In this document: positions 1-9,141 of the stretch, one piece after another
Numbering within the stretch: the stretch's first letter is position 1
How the letters are laid out: each line of letters begins with the position of its first letter
Assembly: GCF_023028345.1 (NCBI RefSeq)
Contig: NZ_CP095490.1
Coordinates: forward strand, 124,001 to 188,000
DNA: 64,000 bases
Reading direction: 5' to 3'
Source: Halorientalis marina
GTDB lineage: Archaea; Halobacteriota; Halobacteria; Halobacteriales; Haloarculaceae
Program-made: the position numbers and the translations under genes
Notes under the pieces: generated by a model
The model's input: the letters and a program-made list of their open reading frames with translations, nothing else
Told to the model about the DNA's origin: nothing
Database searches by the model: none

Positions 1-571
1 CGAGGAGGTGGTTGGCGTCGGGAGTGGGTCCGATGCACTTCTCGATCAGCGACCCATAGGACGACTCCTTGAGGATCTGGCGGAGATTCGCGCCGGGGAT
101 GAGTTCCTGATACCACTTCTCCCGGTCCTTACGCACCTCACGGACGGCTTCGTGAGGGTCGGATTGCTCACTAGCTTCGCGGATACGTGCGGCAAGGTAG
201 GCAGGTGCGTCGACCAGAACAGTGTCATCGTCGGCGTGTTCGTAGAACTTCTTCTCTTCGCGAATCCGTACATCACACGATGCTTCGGCGTAATCGAGGC
301 CCCTCGGCTTCTGTTTTATTCCCCGCCAGGGATGGGTTGCGGGAGTCTCGGCCTTGTACGACCAGGGATTGTAGTTTCCAAGGAGTTGGTCGCGGCGGAC
401 AGGCCCACCGCGCATGAAGTCGAGGCGAATCTGGTGTTCGATGGGTTCGACGTTCGGTGGATCGCGATCAACTTCGTAGTCGTAGTCACGGTCTATGTGG
501 GCGAGTGCGCCTGGTGGCAACGCCAGGTGGGGCACACTGCCGTCGGCTGAGTGGATGGTTCGACAGGACAT
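1..571 (-). CDS. Unknown protein, C-terminus beyond window edge
   Basis: An uninterrupted leftward frame runs from an ATG at 571 off the left edge, giving at least 190 residues. It starts MSCRTIHSADGS and is rich in charged residues typical of haloarchaea. I recognise no domain. The start is supported by a GTTTGTC/CCCC hairpin at 616-645, 45-75 nt upstream, the same leader motif that precedes other leftward genes here. The opposite-strand frame over the same bases has a less haloarchaeal composition and I treat it as a shadow. The function is unknown, and the missing C-terminus may hold the informative domain. Confidence 0.7.
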   Translation of the reverse strand, partial: MSCRTIHSADGSVPHLALPPGALAHIDRDYDYEVDRDPPNVEPIEHQIRLDFMRGGPVRRDQLLGNYNPWSYKAETPATHPWRGIKQKPRGLDYAEASCDVRIREEKKFYEHADDDTVLVDAPAYLAARIREASEQSDPHEAVREVRKDREKWYQELIPGANLRQILKESSYGSLIEKCIGPTPDANHLL

Positions 572-615
572 GATTGACGAAGGGCGAAATGTTGAACTCG
601 GTCGTCTGCTGGACG

Positions 616-645
616 CCCCACTACCGACGCGGGGGGACGACAAAC
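616..645 (-). promoter_or_regulatory. Leader hairpin motif, site 1
   Basis: On the minus strand this reads GTTTGTCGT, then CCCCCC, a 10-11 nt loop, then GGGGC. It is one of 16 similarly oriented sites and lies about 45 nt upstream of the ATG at 571. Confidence 0.6.
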
Positions 646-865
646 TGGCTCGGAAGACCTCCTACACAACGAACCGAGTGTCGTCGTAACGCAGGATCAT
701 ATCATCGTAATTCGCAGAAGTTCTCATACTTTCTAACATAACAGATCCTCAGCTAAATGAAACCACGTTGACTGGTATAGAAGATACATTCGGCACGGTG
801 GCGCCGACAGATGCGATTAATAATAGCCCCTCTCATTTTTCAATAAGGGCCGGTAAATCAAGTGT

Positions 866-1777
866 ATGCCTACGCCGTCATTTGGGGGGCTGCTGACAGG
901 GGCCAATGAGGATTCCTATGACATCCCCCCTGTTGCAGGCCGATTCGACGGCGACCACATCCTCGTACCGCTACTCACCCGCGAGATTCCGCCCGTGCTC
1001 GATCAACTCAAAACCGCAACCACTCTTGCACGGGTGCGAAACGCATCTCTGACCATCATCAATCCAGTTTCCGTCCCCGAACAGACCCCAAAAGCCTACG
1101 ATCATAAGATGACCGACAGCGACGATATGGCACTTCTTGGATGGGCGTTCGAGCAAACCGATGACTCCCTACCACACGTGGATGGGGACTTTGTCTACGC
1201 CCGTGACGTTGTGAAAGGTGTCCTGCACGCGGTCAGGGCTCGTGATGTGGACACGCTCGTCGTCCCAAGCGGTGATGGGACGGGCCGCCTTCAGAAAGAG
1301 GCCACCGAGCGGATCGCAGCCTACGCTGATGCTGATGTCATAATTGTCAACGGGAAGGCAGGCTTTGAGACGCCGCCTTCGATTCTTCTCCCGGTCGCTG
1401 GCGGCCCTCATTCGGGATTGGCCGCCGACGTGGCCACCACAATCGCAACCGACTGCAACGCATGGATCGATATTCTGCATGTCGTTGAGGAGGATGTGTC
1501 ACCTCACAAGCGAGAGCAAGCAGAAGCCCTCGTTGACGATGTATATCACCGAATCGCCCGTCCCGAAAGCACCACAACGTGGGTACATGAGGCGACGAAC
1601 ACCGTCGAATCCATTGTCGAGCAATCCCGCTATTATGGCCTCACCATCGTCGGGGCACCAACAAAAGGTCGTCTGCGACAGTTCATATTCGGCTCAACAA
1701 ACACTTCGGTTCGGAAGAATGCAGCCAGCGTCGTCCTCTCGGTACACAATAACAGTCCCGCTTCAGAGGCTGAGTGA
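866..1777 (+). CDS. Universal stress protein, two Usp domains
   Basis: The 303-residue product has two tandem UspA-like alpha/beta domains. The first starts at GDHILVPLL near residue 29 and the second at PPSILLPVAGG near 168. The second domain ends with GAPTKGRLRQFIFGSTN, which resembles the G-2x-G-9x-G(S/T) nucleotide-binding signature of ATP-binding Usp proteins. The first domain lacks a clear copy. No signal peptide or membrane segment is seen, so it should be cytosolic. It is monocistronic and runs away from the hairpin-led genes. An AT-rich stretch (gattaataatag) about 45 nt upstream is a plausible promoter. Its role is probably stress response; the ligand is not predictable. Confidence 0.85.
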   Translation: MPTPSFGGLLTGANEDSYDIPPVAGRFDGDHILVPLLTREIPPVLDQLKTATTLARVRNASLTIINPVSVPEQTPKAYDHKMTDSDDMALLGWAFEQTDDSLPHVDGDFVYARDVVKGVLHAVRARDVDTLVVPSGDGTGRLQKEATERIAAYADADVIIVNGKAGFETPPSILLPVAGGPHSGLAADVATTIATDCNAWIDILHVVEEDVSPHKREQAEALVDDVYHRIARPESTTTWVHEATNTVESIVEQSRYYGLTIVGAPTKGRLRQFIFGSTNTSVRKNAASVVLSVHNNSPASEAE

Positions 1778-1924
1778 GAGAGAGTTCCTATCGACACCTC
1801 GGTTCTGGATACAGGCATTTCATCGGTGACTGATCTGCAAGATTCGCGCGATGTATTCAGCAAGTTGGCTCTATCAGCCACAAGGGTTTATTTCAATAGA
1901 AAGTATGGAAACTCCTGCTAATTA

Positions 1925-4918
1925 TCACAACCCGGCTAGCAGGCTCGCGAACTGGTCGAGTCTGTCGTCGAGACGCTCGGGTGTGTAAACGGCTTCCTGA
2001 CGTTCGTAGTACTGCGAGAGTTCGGAGGCGCTGTCAGAGAGCGACCCGGGCTGGCAATCGGTCGCGATAGTGAGCGAACACACGGGTGCGTGCGACCGCC
2101 GGATCTGGTCGATGACATCGTCCGTCGAGGCGGGGTTGTCATCCGTCACAGTGATTATCAGCGGCTCGTCGCGTTGTGCTTCGACGAGTGCACGGGCGAG
2201 GCTAACCGCATCCGCGAGGGGCGTCCCGCCACCACACGTCGTGTCAAGAAGATTCGCCTGGACGTGGCGCGTTTCTATGCTGAATGGCTTCAAGAGACGT
2301 GCCTCGCCGCGGTAGAAGTCAGTGATGGCGACGCGAATCCCGAGGTTCTCGGCGGCGAGTGCGAACCGGGCAAGGGCTTGCGTTGCGATCTCGATCTTCG
2401 GCGGTGACCCCCGCCGCATCGATCCAGATCGATCGAGGATGAGGACGAGCGCGTACTGCTTTTCGTCCCCAAGGGTTCGGGATTTACACACGCGGGGGTC
2501 ACCGATAGCGAGGCGATGACCGGCCCGCGGATCGTACGCCCCAGAAGAAAGACCACGTCGCACGTTTTTGCGGCGGTCGAGTCGAAGGTACATTTCGAGA
2601 GTTTCTGCGACCCGATCAGCCCCTTCTTCGATAGCGCCCCACTCGCGATTGAGGGCGAGATTGTCGCTGATGGGGAGAATCTCGAGATCCTCGAGACTTC
2701 CAGGTCCACCGTATTGTCCACCCACCCCATTGTTCTGATCTTTTCCGTTCTGTGCTTGCTGGCGGGCGGAGCGTTCGAGCTGGTCAGCTAGCGCGGAGAG
2801 TTCTTCTTCGAGGGCCTGTTCGTCGATACCTTCGCGCTCGGATTCACGGTGGGCAGCGCGTTCGTCTCCGGCTAGGGCATTCTCGTAGGTGGCTTCGTCT
2901 TCGTCGGGCGACCTCGTCGAACTCTCGGTATGGGCAGGTCCTTCCGGGATGTCTTGCCCCGATTCAGAGTCTGATTCTGCTTCGGGTTCTGAACCGGACT
3001 CCGATTCCGAACGTGCGTCGGTGTCGATGTCTCCCGCCGCGCTGCTGCTCGCCGTCTCGAGCGTCGGGGTATCCGCTTGGTCCGACTGGCATGCCTCATC
3101 TAATCCGTCCGAGGAGTGCTCGTCGTCGGTCTCGCCTTCGCTCGTATCGGGATTTGTACCCTCGTGATTATCCTGGGAATCGCCGCCGAATTTCCCGAGA
3201 GTGAGCTGGTCTTGGTTCTGTTGCTGAGTGTCGATGGAACTCGAAGCGGCGGATCTCGGGACGTCACCCATGTCCTCCTCGGGAGATGGTGACTTCGACG
3301 GCGCTTCTGTCTCGGTGTTCGTCCTCTGGCCTGGATTCCCACCCTGTCGTTCCTGCTCGCGTTGTCGGGCACGGTCAGCGGCCTGCGCGATAGCTTGAGC
3401 CCGACTCAACGGTTCGGATTCTGACTCGGCCTGTCCATCATTCTCTCCACCCGCCTTGTCTTTGACATCTCCCTCACCATCACTGTCGCCTCCCGTGTCC
3501 TGAGCGGCGTCAGTTCTCTCCACGTCGGCTTCTGCGTCACGTCCGTCTTTACCATCGCGGTGGTGCCCCTGTGCGCCCTCGCCAATGCTGGGGGCCTGCT
3601 CGTCGTTCTGTTCGTCCTCTTCCCCATGATTGTCGATCTCGCCGACGTCGGTGGGGCTGGGATCGTCCGTGACCGGCGGTTGTTCGAAGACGTTTTGATG
3701 GGGGTCACTCGTTGCTTCCCGCGATAGCGAGACGTCGGTCGGATCGAAGTCTTCGGGGAGTTGCGTCGGGGGCTGGGTCTGTGACAGCCGCTGTGAATCC
3801 TCATCTGTACTAGCGCCCTCTTCAGCGTCCTGTAGCCCTTCGTTTCTACTGGAACTGTCGTCGCCTGCATCAGAGTTGGATGGCATTTCCAGCAATTCTG
3901 CGGCCTCGTCACTCCCATCCCCGCTGGACTGGTCTTGATACCCACCTTCGTTCTTACCACCGACCTGTTGGTTGACCTGGACGTCCTGTTCCTGCTCTTC
4001 TTCGTCCTCTTTGTCGGCCTCGAGGACGGGCTGAATGTGGTCGGTCCATGTCTGGATAACTCGTCGCGCTCGACGGATCGAGGCGGTCTTGTCGTGGTTG
4101 TGAGTGATGTCTGATCGGTCGGCGCTCCGAATCGCGTGTACGTCGTCAGACAGCGTACACAGTTCTGTGTGGATCGCCTCGAACGCATCCCGATCCGCAT
4201 CACTCTTGAATTGTATGCGAGAATCGTTTTCGTCGAGAAGAACATCGGTCGTTCCCGTCGGATAGATGGCTTCGTCGTACAGACAACTCGTCACAGCGTC
4301 CCAGAACGAGTAGCGAATTTCCTCACCGTCTGGGATGTCCTTGGGCGTCTGCGAGTGGAGCCGTCGAGTGAGTTCAAGTCGAATTCCGGCGCTATCGCTG
4401 AAATTCTCGCCGTGGATGGCTTCGGACTCGATGGCGCCATCCTCGACGATGTTGATGAGGTCGTGAACCTGGGCATGGTATTTGACATCGACCTCGGTCT
4501 CGAGGAGTTCTGATATCGCTGTGATGGCTGTCTTGAGTATGTGGAGCAGTTCGTGAAAGGCAAGGCCGAACTGGTGGGCGTGGTCGGCGGTGAGCTGGTC
4601 GTTGAGTGGGATGCGGGTGAGGTCGGCCTCGGTCCCAGTCACCATCACCAGGTAATCAGCGTCGACGCCGGCGAGCAACTGTTCGGCCTGAGCGCGTTCG
4701 ATTTCGGTCGCATCTGAAGAGACGATAGCATCGACATCGACGGGGAGAACGGCAGCGGTCTGGACGCTGGAGGAAATGACGACGTCGACGGTCAGACCCC
4801 TTGGCAGGTGACCGAGGATGAACTCTCGGAGACGGTCGGCCCGCTGCGGAGAAATTCGTGATCTCACATCGGCCTTGGGTTTGAGATCGTCGACGACCTG
4901 GTGATGTTGAATTGACAT
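1925..4918 (-). CDS. CobT-like VWA domain protein with HExxH-type motif
   Basis: This 997-residue protein has three parts. Residues 1-170 carry an HELLH motif at about 122-126, followed by NIVEDGAIE near 157, a layout like CobT-type and metallopeptidase-like proteins. Residues about 300-720 are a very acidic, Ser/Asp/Glu-rich linker. Residues about 820-997 form a von Willebrand A domain with an intact MIDAS: DRSGSM near 829, GGGTP near 896 and TDDN near 924. It follows the CobS/MoxR-like ATPase after about 98 bp, the usual pairing of an AAA+ motor with a VWA partner. CobS/CobT in cobalamin synthesis act in metal insertion, but no cobalamin genes are present, so a remodelling role is an inference. 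A hairpin leader lies at 4971-4999. Confidence 0.85.
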   Translation of the reverse strand: MSIQHHQVVDDLKPKADVRSRISPQRADRLREFILGHLPRGLTVDVVISSSVQTAAVLPVDVDAIVSSDATEIERAQAEQLLAGVDADYLVMVTGTEADLTRIPLNDQLTADHAHQFGLAFHELLHILKTAITAISELLETEVDVKYHAQVHDLINIVEDGAIESEAIHGENFSDSAGIRLELTRRLHSQTPKDIPDGEEIRYSFWDAVTSCLYDEAIYPTGTTDVLLDENDSRIQFKSDADRDAFEAIHTELCTLSDDVHAIRSADRSDITHNHDKTASIRRARRVIQTWTDHIQPVLEADKEDEEEQEQDVQVNQQVGGKNEGGYQDQSSGDGSDEAAELLEMPSNSDAGDDSSSRNEGLQDAEEGASTDEDSQRLSQTQPPTQLPEDFDPTDVSLSREATSDPHQNVFEQPPVTDDPSPTDVGEIDNHGEEDEQNDEQAPSIGEGAQGHHRDGKDGRDAEADVERTDAAQDTGGDSDGEGDVKDKAGGENDGQAESESEPLSRAQAIAQAADRARQREQERQGGNPGQRTNTETEAPSKSPSPEEDMGDVPRSAASSSIDTQQQNQDQLTLGKFGGDSQDNHEGTNPDTSEGETDDEHSSDGLDEACQSDQADTPTLETASSSAAGDIDTDARSESESGSEPEAESDSESGQDIPEGPAHTESSTRSPDEDEATYENALAGDERAAHRESEREGIDEQALEEELSALADQLERSARQQAQNGKDQNNGVGGQYGGPGSLEDLEILPISDNLALNREWGAIEEGADRVAETLEMYLRLDRRKNVRRGLSSGAYDPRAGHRLAIGDPRVCKSRTLGDEKQYALVLILDRSGSMRRGSPPKIEIATQALARFALAAENLGIRVAITDFYRGEARLLKPFSIETRHVQANLLDTTCGGGTPLADAVSLARALVEAQRDEPLIITVTDDNPASTDDVIDQIRRSHAPVCSLTIATDCQPGSLSDSASELSQYYERQEAVYTPERLDDRLDQFASLLAGL

Positions 4919-4970
4919 TTTTGGAACAGGACGGAGGCTGGGACGGGCAAGTAATGGACAGAGTGTGCAG

Positions 4971-4999
4971 CCCCCTCGTCGTCACGGGGGCGCACAAAC
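4971..4999 (-). promoter_or_regulatory. Leader hairpin motif, site 2
   Basis: Minus strand: GTTTGTGCG, CCCCC, 10 nt, GGGGG. It lies 53 nt upstream of the VWA gene ATG and after the stop codon of the AAA+ gene, so the VWA gene may have its own start signal. Confidence 0.65.
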
Positions 5000-5016
5000 A
5001 AGCGCCGCTGGTTCCT

Positions 5017-6621
5017 CTAGAGGTAGTCATTCAGGGTTTCGTAGGCGTCCTCGGGGTACTGGTTTGGTTCGGCTACTCCCCAGAGCACCCCCTTGACGGC
5101 GGCCTTCGGGTACACTCCGTCTTCGATGTGTTCACAGAGGATCGTGAGATTCCGCGTCGAGAGCGTGGGCCAGGACTCGTTCTCTCGGGTCTGGTGGGCG
5201 AACTGGACAATTTTCTTGAGCGTCGGTCGGTCCACGACGGGGTCGTTGCTGTTCACCTGCCTATCGAGTGTCTCCACTTCTTCCTCGATCTCCTGAATGT
5301 AGGGCTGCTCGAACGAACGGAAGCGGCCTCTCGTTGCCGAGTTCATCGGCTCCGAATCCCGGTACTCGCGTGTCGGCGGATTCATAGTGATGACCATTCG
5401 AGCGGACGGGTGCGGCTCGACGAGTTCACCGTGGCTCTTCACCAGGAGTGTCCCCTCGTTCAGGAGTCGATGTAACGCAATAGCAGCGCCGGCCTGCATG
5501 ACGGGGAACTCGTTGATGACGATCGTATCGCCGTTCAGAAGACCCTGTTTCACGGCGCCGTTGCGAGGAACGATGACATCGCCATCCGGGACGAGCGGGC
5601 CGAAGAGGTCTTCGGGTTCGGTCGCTCGGTCGACATCGATTGACTGGTAGCCCCGGTTTGTCTTGTGGCACAGATACTTGAGAAGGTAATTCTTCCCCGA
5701 CCCACGCGGCCCGACCACCCGAATCGGGACGAGGCCACGAGCGAGTTTCTTCGCGATGAGTTCATCGAGGGGGACCTGGAAGCGTGGGTCGATGGGGACG
5801 GCTGGTGGGACGACCTCGCCGTTGTCGTCGACCGAGAGCGCGTCATAGGCTGCGTCGGGGTGAGTCGCGGCCTTCGGGACGCTCGGGTAGTCGGGATCGT
5901 CGAGGATGTGCAGGCCTGTGGGGACAGGACTCCCGGCGTTGCGGCCGATATCGGAAACGTACATTCCTCGCTCGTCGTCGGGCTCCCACCCCTCGGAACG
6001 GTACAGAGGTTCTCCGACGGAATCCGTGACGAGCGAGAGGTCGGTGACGCGAGCGGCAGCCCGTTCGGTGTCGGGGTCCATCCGCTGGTCGTAGTAGGTG
6101 GCGGCGTTCTTCGCGAGGCGGAGTCCAACGGGGACGTGCGTGGCGGCCTCTTTGAGGAGGTTCTCGGCGCGGCTCTCGGTGAGCGTGCTGGTGAGGCCGG
6201 CGATGTCGTCAACGTTGGCGTCCGCGAGCGACTCGAAGGCGTCGTACCCGGCGTCTTGGAGGGCGTCATTAATCGTGTCGGTCACGACTTCGATCATGCG
6301 GAAGTCAACGTCGGTGTCTTGTTGGAGTTCGCCGAAGGCATCGGTGATGACCTCGGGTTCCGTCCCCTGTGGTGAAACGCCGGTGATGGTGGCGTTCCCG
6401 CTCGAAGAGCGATCTAGCGTGTAAATACCGGCGTCGTCCCCCTCTTCGATGAGGTCGGCGGCGTCCTGGTCGGAGAGGTCGACGTAGTCGGACACTCGTA
6501 GCGCCACTCGCTCGACAGGGACGTTGCCTCCTTCACGCTGGAGGAGTCGGTTCACGAGGTGTGAGAGGACAACCTGGCCTTCGGGAGTGGTGTCGCCACT
6601 CGCGGTGGATGCTGAGGACAT
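5017..6621 (-). CDS. MoxR/CobS-like AAA+ ATPase
   Basis: The 534-residue protein has an N-terminal half of unknown fold with a possible helix-hairpin-helix around residues 118-160. A C-terminal AAA+ module follows: Walker A GPRGSGKN at 304-311 and a Walker B-like TIVINEF, in which Asn-Glu replaces the usual Asp-Glu. Next come a sensor-1 region MVITMNPP and ATRGRFRSFEQPY, which resembles a MoxR/CobS arginine-finger region. It lies upstream of the CobT-like VWA gene, and such pairs form a chaperone-like complex in other systems. The substrate cannot be inferred. The altered Walker B is worth checking against homologues. A hairpin leader is at 6662-6688. Confidence 0.85.
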   Translation of the reverse strand: MSSASTASGDTTPEGQVVLSHLVNRLLQREGGNVPVERVALRVSDYVDLSDQDAADLIEEGDDAGIYTLDRSSSGNATITGVSPQGTEPEVITDAFGELQQDTDVDFRMIEVVTDTINDALQDAGYDAFESLADANVDDIAGLTSTLTESRAENLLKEAATHVPVGLRLAKNAATYYDQRMDPDTERAAARVTDLSLVTDSVGEPLYRSEGWEPDDERGMYVSDIGRNAGSPVPTGLHILDDPDYPSVPKAATHPDAAYDALSVDDNGEVVPPAVPIDPRFQVPLDELIAKKLARGLVPIRVVGPRGSGKNYLLKYLCHKTNRGYQSIDVDRATEPEDLFGPLVPDGDVIVPRNGAVKQGLLNGDTIVINEFPVMQAGAAIALHRLLNEGTLLVKSHGELVEPHPSARMVITMNPPTREYRDSEPMNSATRGRFRSFEQPYIQEIEEEVETLDRQVNSNDPVVDRPTLKKIVQFAHQTRENESWPTLSTRNLTILCEHIEDGVYPKAAVKGVLWGVAEPNQYPEDAYETLNDYL

Positions 6622-6661
6622 GAGTTCTGGTGGTCGAGGCGTTCTATCTGGGTCTTTCCAG

Positions 6662-6688
6662 CCCCTTCACCTGTCGGGGGGCGACAAA
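6662..6688 (-). promoter_or_regulatory. Leader hairpin motif, site 3
   Basis: Minus strand: TTTTTGTCG, CCCCCC, a loop containing AGGTG, then GGGGC. It lies 41 nt upstream of the AAA+ ATG. Confidence 0.65.
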
Positions 6689-6799
6689 AATGGCGTTCCA
6701 CCGTCAGAGAGCGTGCAACGGTCGGTTTCTAGAATCGAATTCCGAATAGAGAGACGAGGCACGGCTCTCGATTATAAAGAGCAAGGCGAATACCCGCGC

Positions 6800-7060
6800 C
6801 TTTAGGCCTGTCTCTTACCCACAAATCGAGTCGTTGCCGAGGTCAATAAATCCGATCGAAACCTCGATATCTACAGATTTAACACACCTATGGAACGATT
6901 TTGCTAATCCCGTGTACCACATTCAGTAACCCCCTACCGCCGAGATCATCGCCCGGATCACTCCTCGCCTCGATCTTCCGATTGCAGATTGGGTTCGACA
7001 GCGTCTGAAACGTCTGTTTGGGACTCCGTGAACTTATGGGTAAGAGACAGGGCTTTAGGC
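6800..7060. mobile_element. MITE-like element, about 245 bp
   Basis: Perfect 14-bp terminal inverted repeats CTGTCTCTTACCCA lie at 6808-6821 and, inverted, at 7037-7050. They are flanked by the direct repeat CTTTAGGC at 6800-6807 and 7053-7060. The interior has no convincing gene. The ends resemble the CTGTCTCTTA start of IS50/Tn5 mosaic ends, which suggests mobilisation by an IS4-like transposase, but the family is not established. It sits in the non-coding stretch between the AAA+ gene and the first tnpB, which otherwise holds only the leader hairpin at 6662-6688. Confidence 0.65.
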
Positions 7061-7182
7061 GCGGGATGAATTCGACAACCCATTCCACAACCCACCATCT
7101 ATGGCAGGGCCGGATATTCCACCAGTCTCAACCCATACTTTTACAACAGAAACAAGTATAAGTGATTATACAGGCGTTCAAG

Positions 7183-8508
7183 ATGCTGGAAGTCCACCGA
7201 ACACACCAAGCGAAAATCCTCAACCACCAGCAGGTAGAGGAACCGCTCAACCGGCACGGGTGGTCGGCCAGCAAGCTCTGGAACGTCGCTAACTACCACT
7301 CCCGAGAAGTGTGGGAGGAAACGGGCGAGATTCCCGACCACGGCGACCTCAAAGACGAGTTGAAGACCCATCCAAAATACAAGGGACTGCATAGTCAGTC
7401 CAGTCAGCGCGTTCTGGAGGAACTCGCTGAAGCCTTTAACTCGTGGTACGGCAAGAGGCAGTCCGATGATCGCGCGAATCCGCCCGGCTACTGCAAGAAA
7501 AACTACTACGACAACGACGGCAACCGCGTCCACGAAGAACACCCCCGTTCGACGGTGACGTGGAAACAGAACGGCATCCGCCACGACACGAAGAACAACC
7601 GTGTCCGACTTTCGAAAGGCGCGAATCATAAGGAACACCCGAAAGCGTGGGAGTACATCCTTGTCGAGTACGAGACGCGCCCCGGCGTCACCGTCGAGAA
7701 CCTACAACAAGTTCGCGCGGTCTATCATAAGTCGAATGAACGGTGGGAGCTGCATCTCGTCTGCAAAGACGAAGTCGAGATGCCCACCGCACCCGGCAAC
7801 GAAACGGCGGGTATCGATCTCGGTATCAGCAACTTCGCTGCCGTCGCCTACAGCACCGAAGACGCCGATCTGTACCCCGGCAACCGCCTCAAACAAGACG
7901 GGTACTACTTCCCGAAAGAAATCGCCAAGTGCGACGACTCGGGTGGCAAACGGGCCACTCGACTGCATCACAAGTGGTCGGAACGCCGCACCCACTTCTT
8001 CCATTCCTTAGCGAGACACATCGTTGAACAGTGCGTCGAGAAGGGTGTTGGGCGAATAAATGTCGGAGACTTGGAAGGCGTCCGCGAGGACGAAGACGGC
8101 GACTCGAAGAATTGGGGTCGGCACGGCAACCTTGACTTGCACGGGTGGGCGTTCGACCGCTTCACGTCGATTCTCACGTACAAGGCGAAGGTCGAGGGAA
8201 TCGAAGTCGTGGAAGTGTCAGAGCGCGATACGAGTAAGACGTGTTGCGTGTGCGGTAGAGAAGACGATAGTCAGCGTGTCGAACGCGGCTTGTACGTGTG
8301 CGAGGAGTGTGATGCGGCGTTCAACGCTGACGTGAACGGGGCGGAAAACATCCGCCACGACATCAACAATAGCGAAAGTAACTCTGAGTCTTCGGCCAGT
8401 TTGGACGAGGATAGGAGTACCGGCTGGTTGGCACAGCCCGGAGTCTACCTTCACGACTTGTCCAGCGGATTCCAACCGCAGGCACAAGTGGTAGACTGCA
8501 AACCCTAA
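7183..8508 (+). CDS. tnpB: TnpB RNA-guided nuclease of an IS200/IS605-type element
   Basis: About 441 residues from the ATG that opens MLEVHRTHQ; an in-frame GTG lies 21 nt earlier. The RuvC-like residues look intact: GIDLGISNFA (first Asp), NVGDLEGV (Glu) and FNADVNGAENI (last Asp). The zinc ribbon is TCCVCG followed by CEECDAAF. No tnpA is adjacent, as is common for stand-alone tnpB in haloarchaea. The family is known to nick or cut DNA using an omega RNA from the element's right end. It belongs to a different subtype from the two other TnpB proteins here, with a longer N-terminal region and a different zinc-ribbon spacing. Confidence 0.9.
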   Translation: MLEVHRTHQAKILNHQQVEEPLNRHGWSASKLWNVANYHSREVWEETGEIPDHGDLKDELKTHPKYKGLHSQSSQRVLEELAEAFNSWYGKRQSDDRANPPGYCKKNYYDNDGNRVHEEHPRSTVTWKQNGIRHDTKNNRVRLSKGANHKEHPKAWEYILVEYETRPGVTVENLQQVRAVYHKSNERWELHLVCKDEVEMPTAPGNETAGIDLGISNFAAVAYSTEDADLYPGNRLKQDGYYFPKEIAKCDDSGGKRATRLHHKWSERRTHFFHSLARHIVEQCVEKGVGRINVGDLEGVREDEDGDSKNWGRHGNLDLHGWAFDRFTSILTYKAKVEGIEVVEVSERDTSKTCCVCGREDDSQRVERGLYVCEECDAAFNADVNGAENIRHDINNSESNSESSASLDEDRSTGWLAQPGVYLHDLSSGFQPQAQVVDCKP

Positions 8509-8537
8509 TATCCCAATCCAGCGGTGCGGTGCCGTGG

Positions 8538-8572
8538 GATTCCTCCGCGTTCACGCGGAGGAGGATGTCAAT
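8538..8572 (+). ncRNA. Right-end hairpin, probable omega RNA 3' region of the first tnpB
   Basis: A near-perfect hairpin, TCCTCCGCGT/ACGCGGAGGA with a two-base loop (8541-8562), is followed by GGATGTCAA. This is the usual type of right-end structure for haloarchaeal IS1341-like elements. The bases just after it would be the guide if the RNA is made. The boundary is inferred. Confidence 0.55.
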
Positions 8573-8602
8573 ACTCCATTCGTCTGATTGTTGAAAGAGT
8601 GG

Positions 8603-9136
8603 TTATCTAGAGAATTGATATCTGTTCTCGACGGTATCCGCGAAATCGAACGCCTTGACTAACTGAACGTGATTCTCGTAGCTGTGTTGAGAGAGTGCTC
8701 GCTCAATCCCACGGAATGCGGCTCTGTCGTTCGTGTAGATCGCTATCGAGTTTGTGAGTCCGTCTTCCAAGAGCGTAGCAGCCGCCCCACCTACTTCTGC
8801 ATCGGCTTGCTCTATCGTATGCTCGGGACGCTCGGTTGCGGCGGAGATATAGTGTCGAACCATATCCATCGTGGCTGAAACGACGGGGTTCGAGTAATCA
8901 ACTTCATCCAAGACCTGCACCCAGCCGGATTCTATCGCATCGTCAATTGGAGGTTGGTCGTAGGGATAGGACTCTGGCGTGAGTTCTTCGTATACTCGCT
9001 GCGGGACCAAGAGAACGATATCGTGTTCGGTCACTGCTCGCTCAAGCAGGTCAATCGTCTCGTGGCGCTCGAAGCGAATGAAGAGATTCGTGTCAATGAG
9101 GTGGCTCTCGACATCGGGAAAGAGGTGTTCCGGCAC
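8603..9136 (-). CDS. PIN-domain toxin-like nuclease
   Basis: The 177-residue protein has PIN-domain acidic positions: IDTNLFIRF near residue 14, EEL near 50, EQADAEVGGAAATLL near 128 and IYTNDRAAF near 153. PIN toxins such as VapC are metal-dependent RNases. It starts 5 bp after the stop codon of the winged-helix gene and shares its promoter, a typical antitoxin-first layout. The length is a little above usual VapC. The target RNA is unknown. It could also be a PIN protein of an addiction module that keeps the element. Confidence 0.75.
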   Translation of the reverse strand: MPEHLFPDVESHLIDTNLFIRFERHETIDLLERAVTEHDIVLLVPQRVYEELTPESYPYDQPPIDDAIESGWVQVLDEVDYSNPVVSATMDMVRHYISAATERPEHTIEQADAEVGGAAATLLEDGLTNSIAIYTNDRAAFRGIERALSQHSYENHVQLVKAFDFADTVENRYQFSR

Positions 9137-9141
9137 GGTTA

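Noticed and set aside
8..550. Open rightward frame of 180 codons
   Set aside because: It lies opposite the edge-truncated leftward gene, which has better composition and a leader hairpin.
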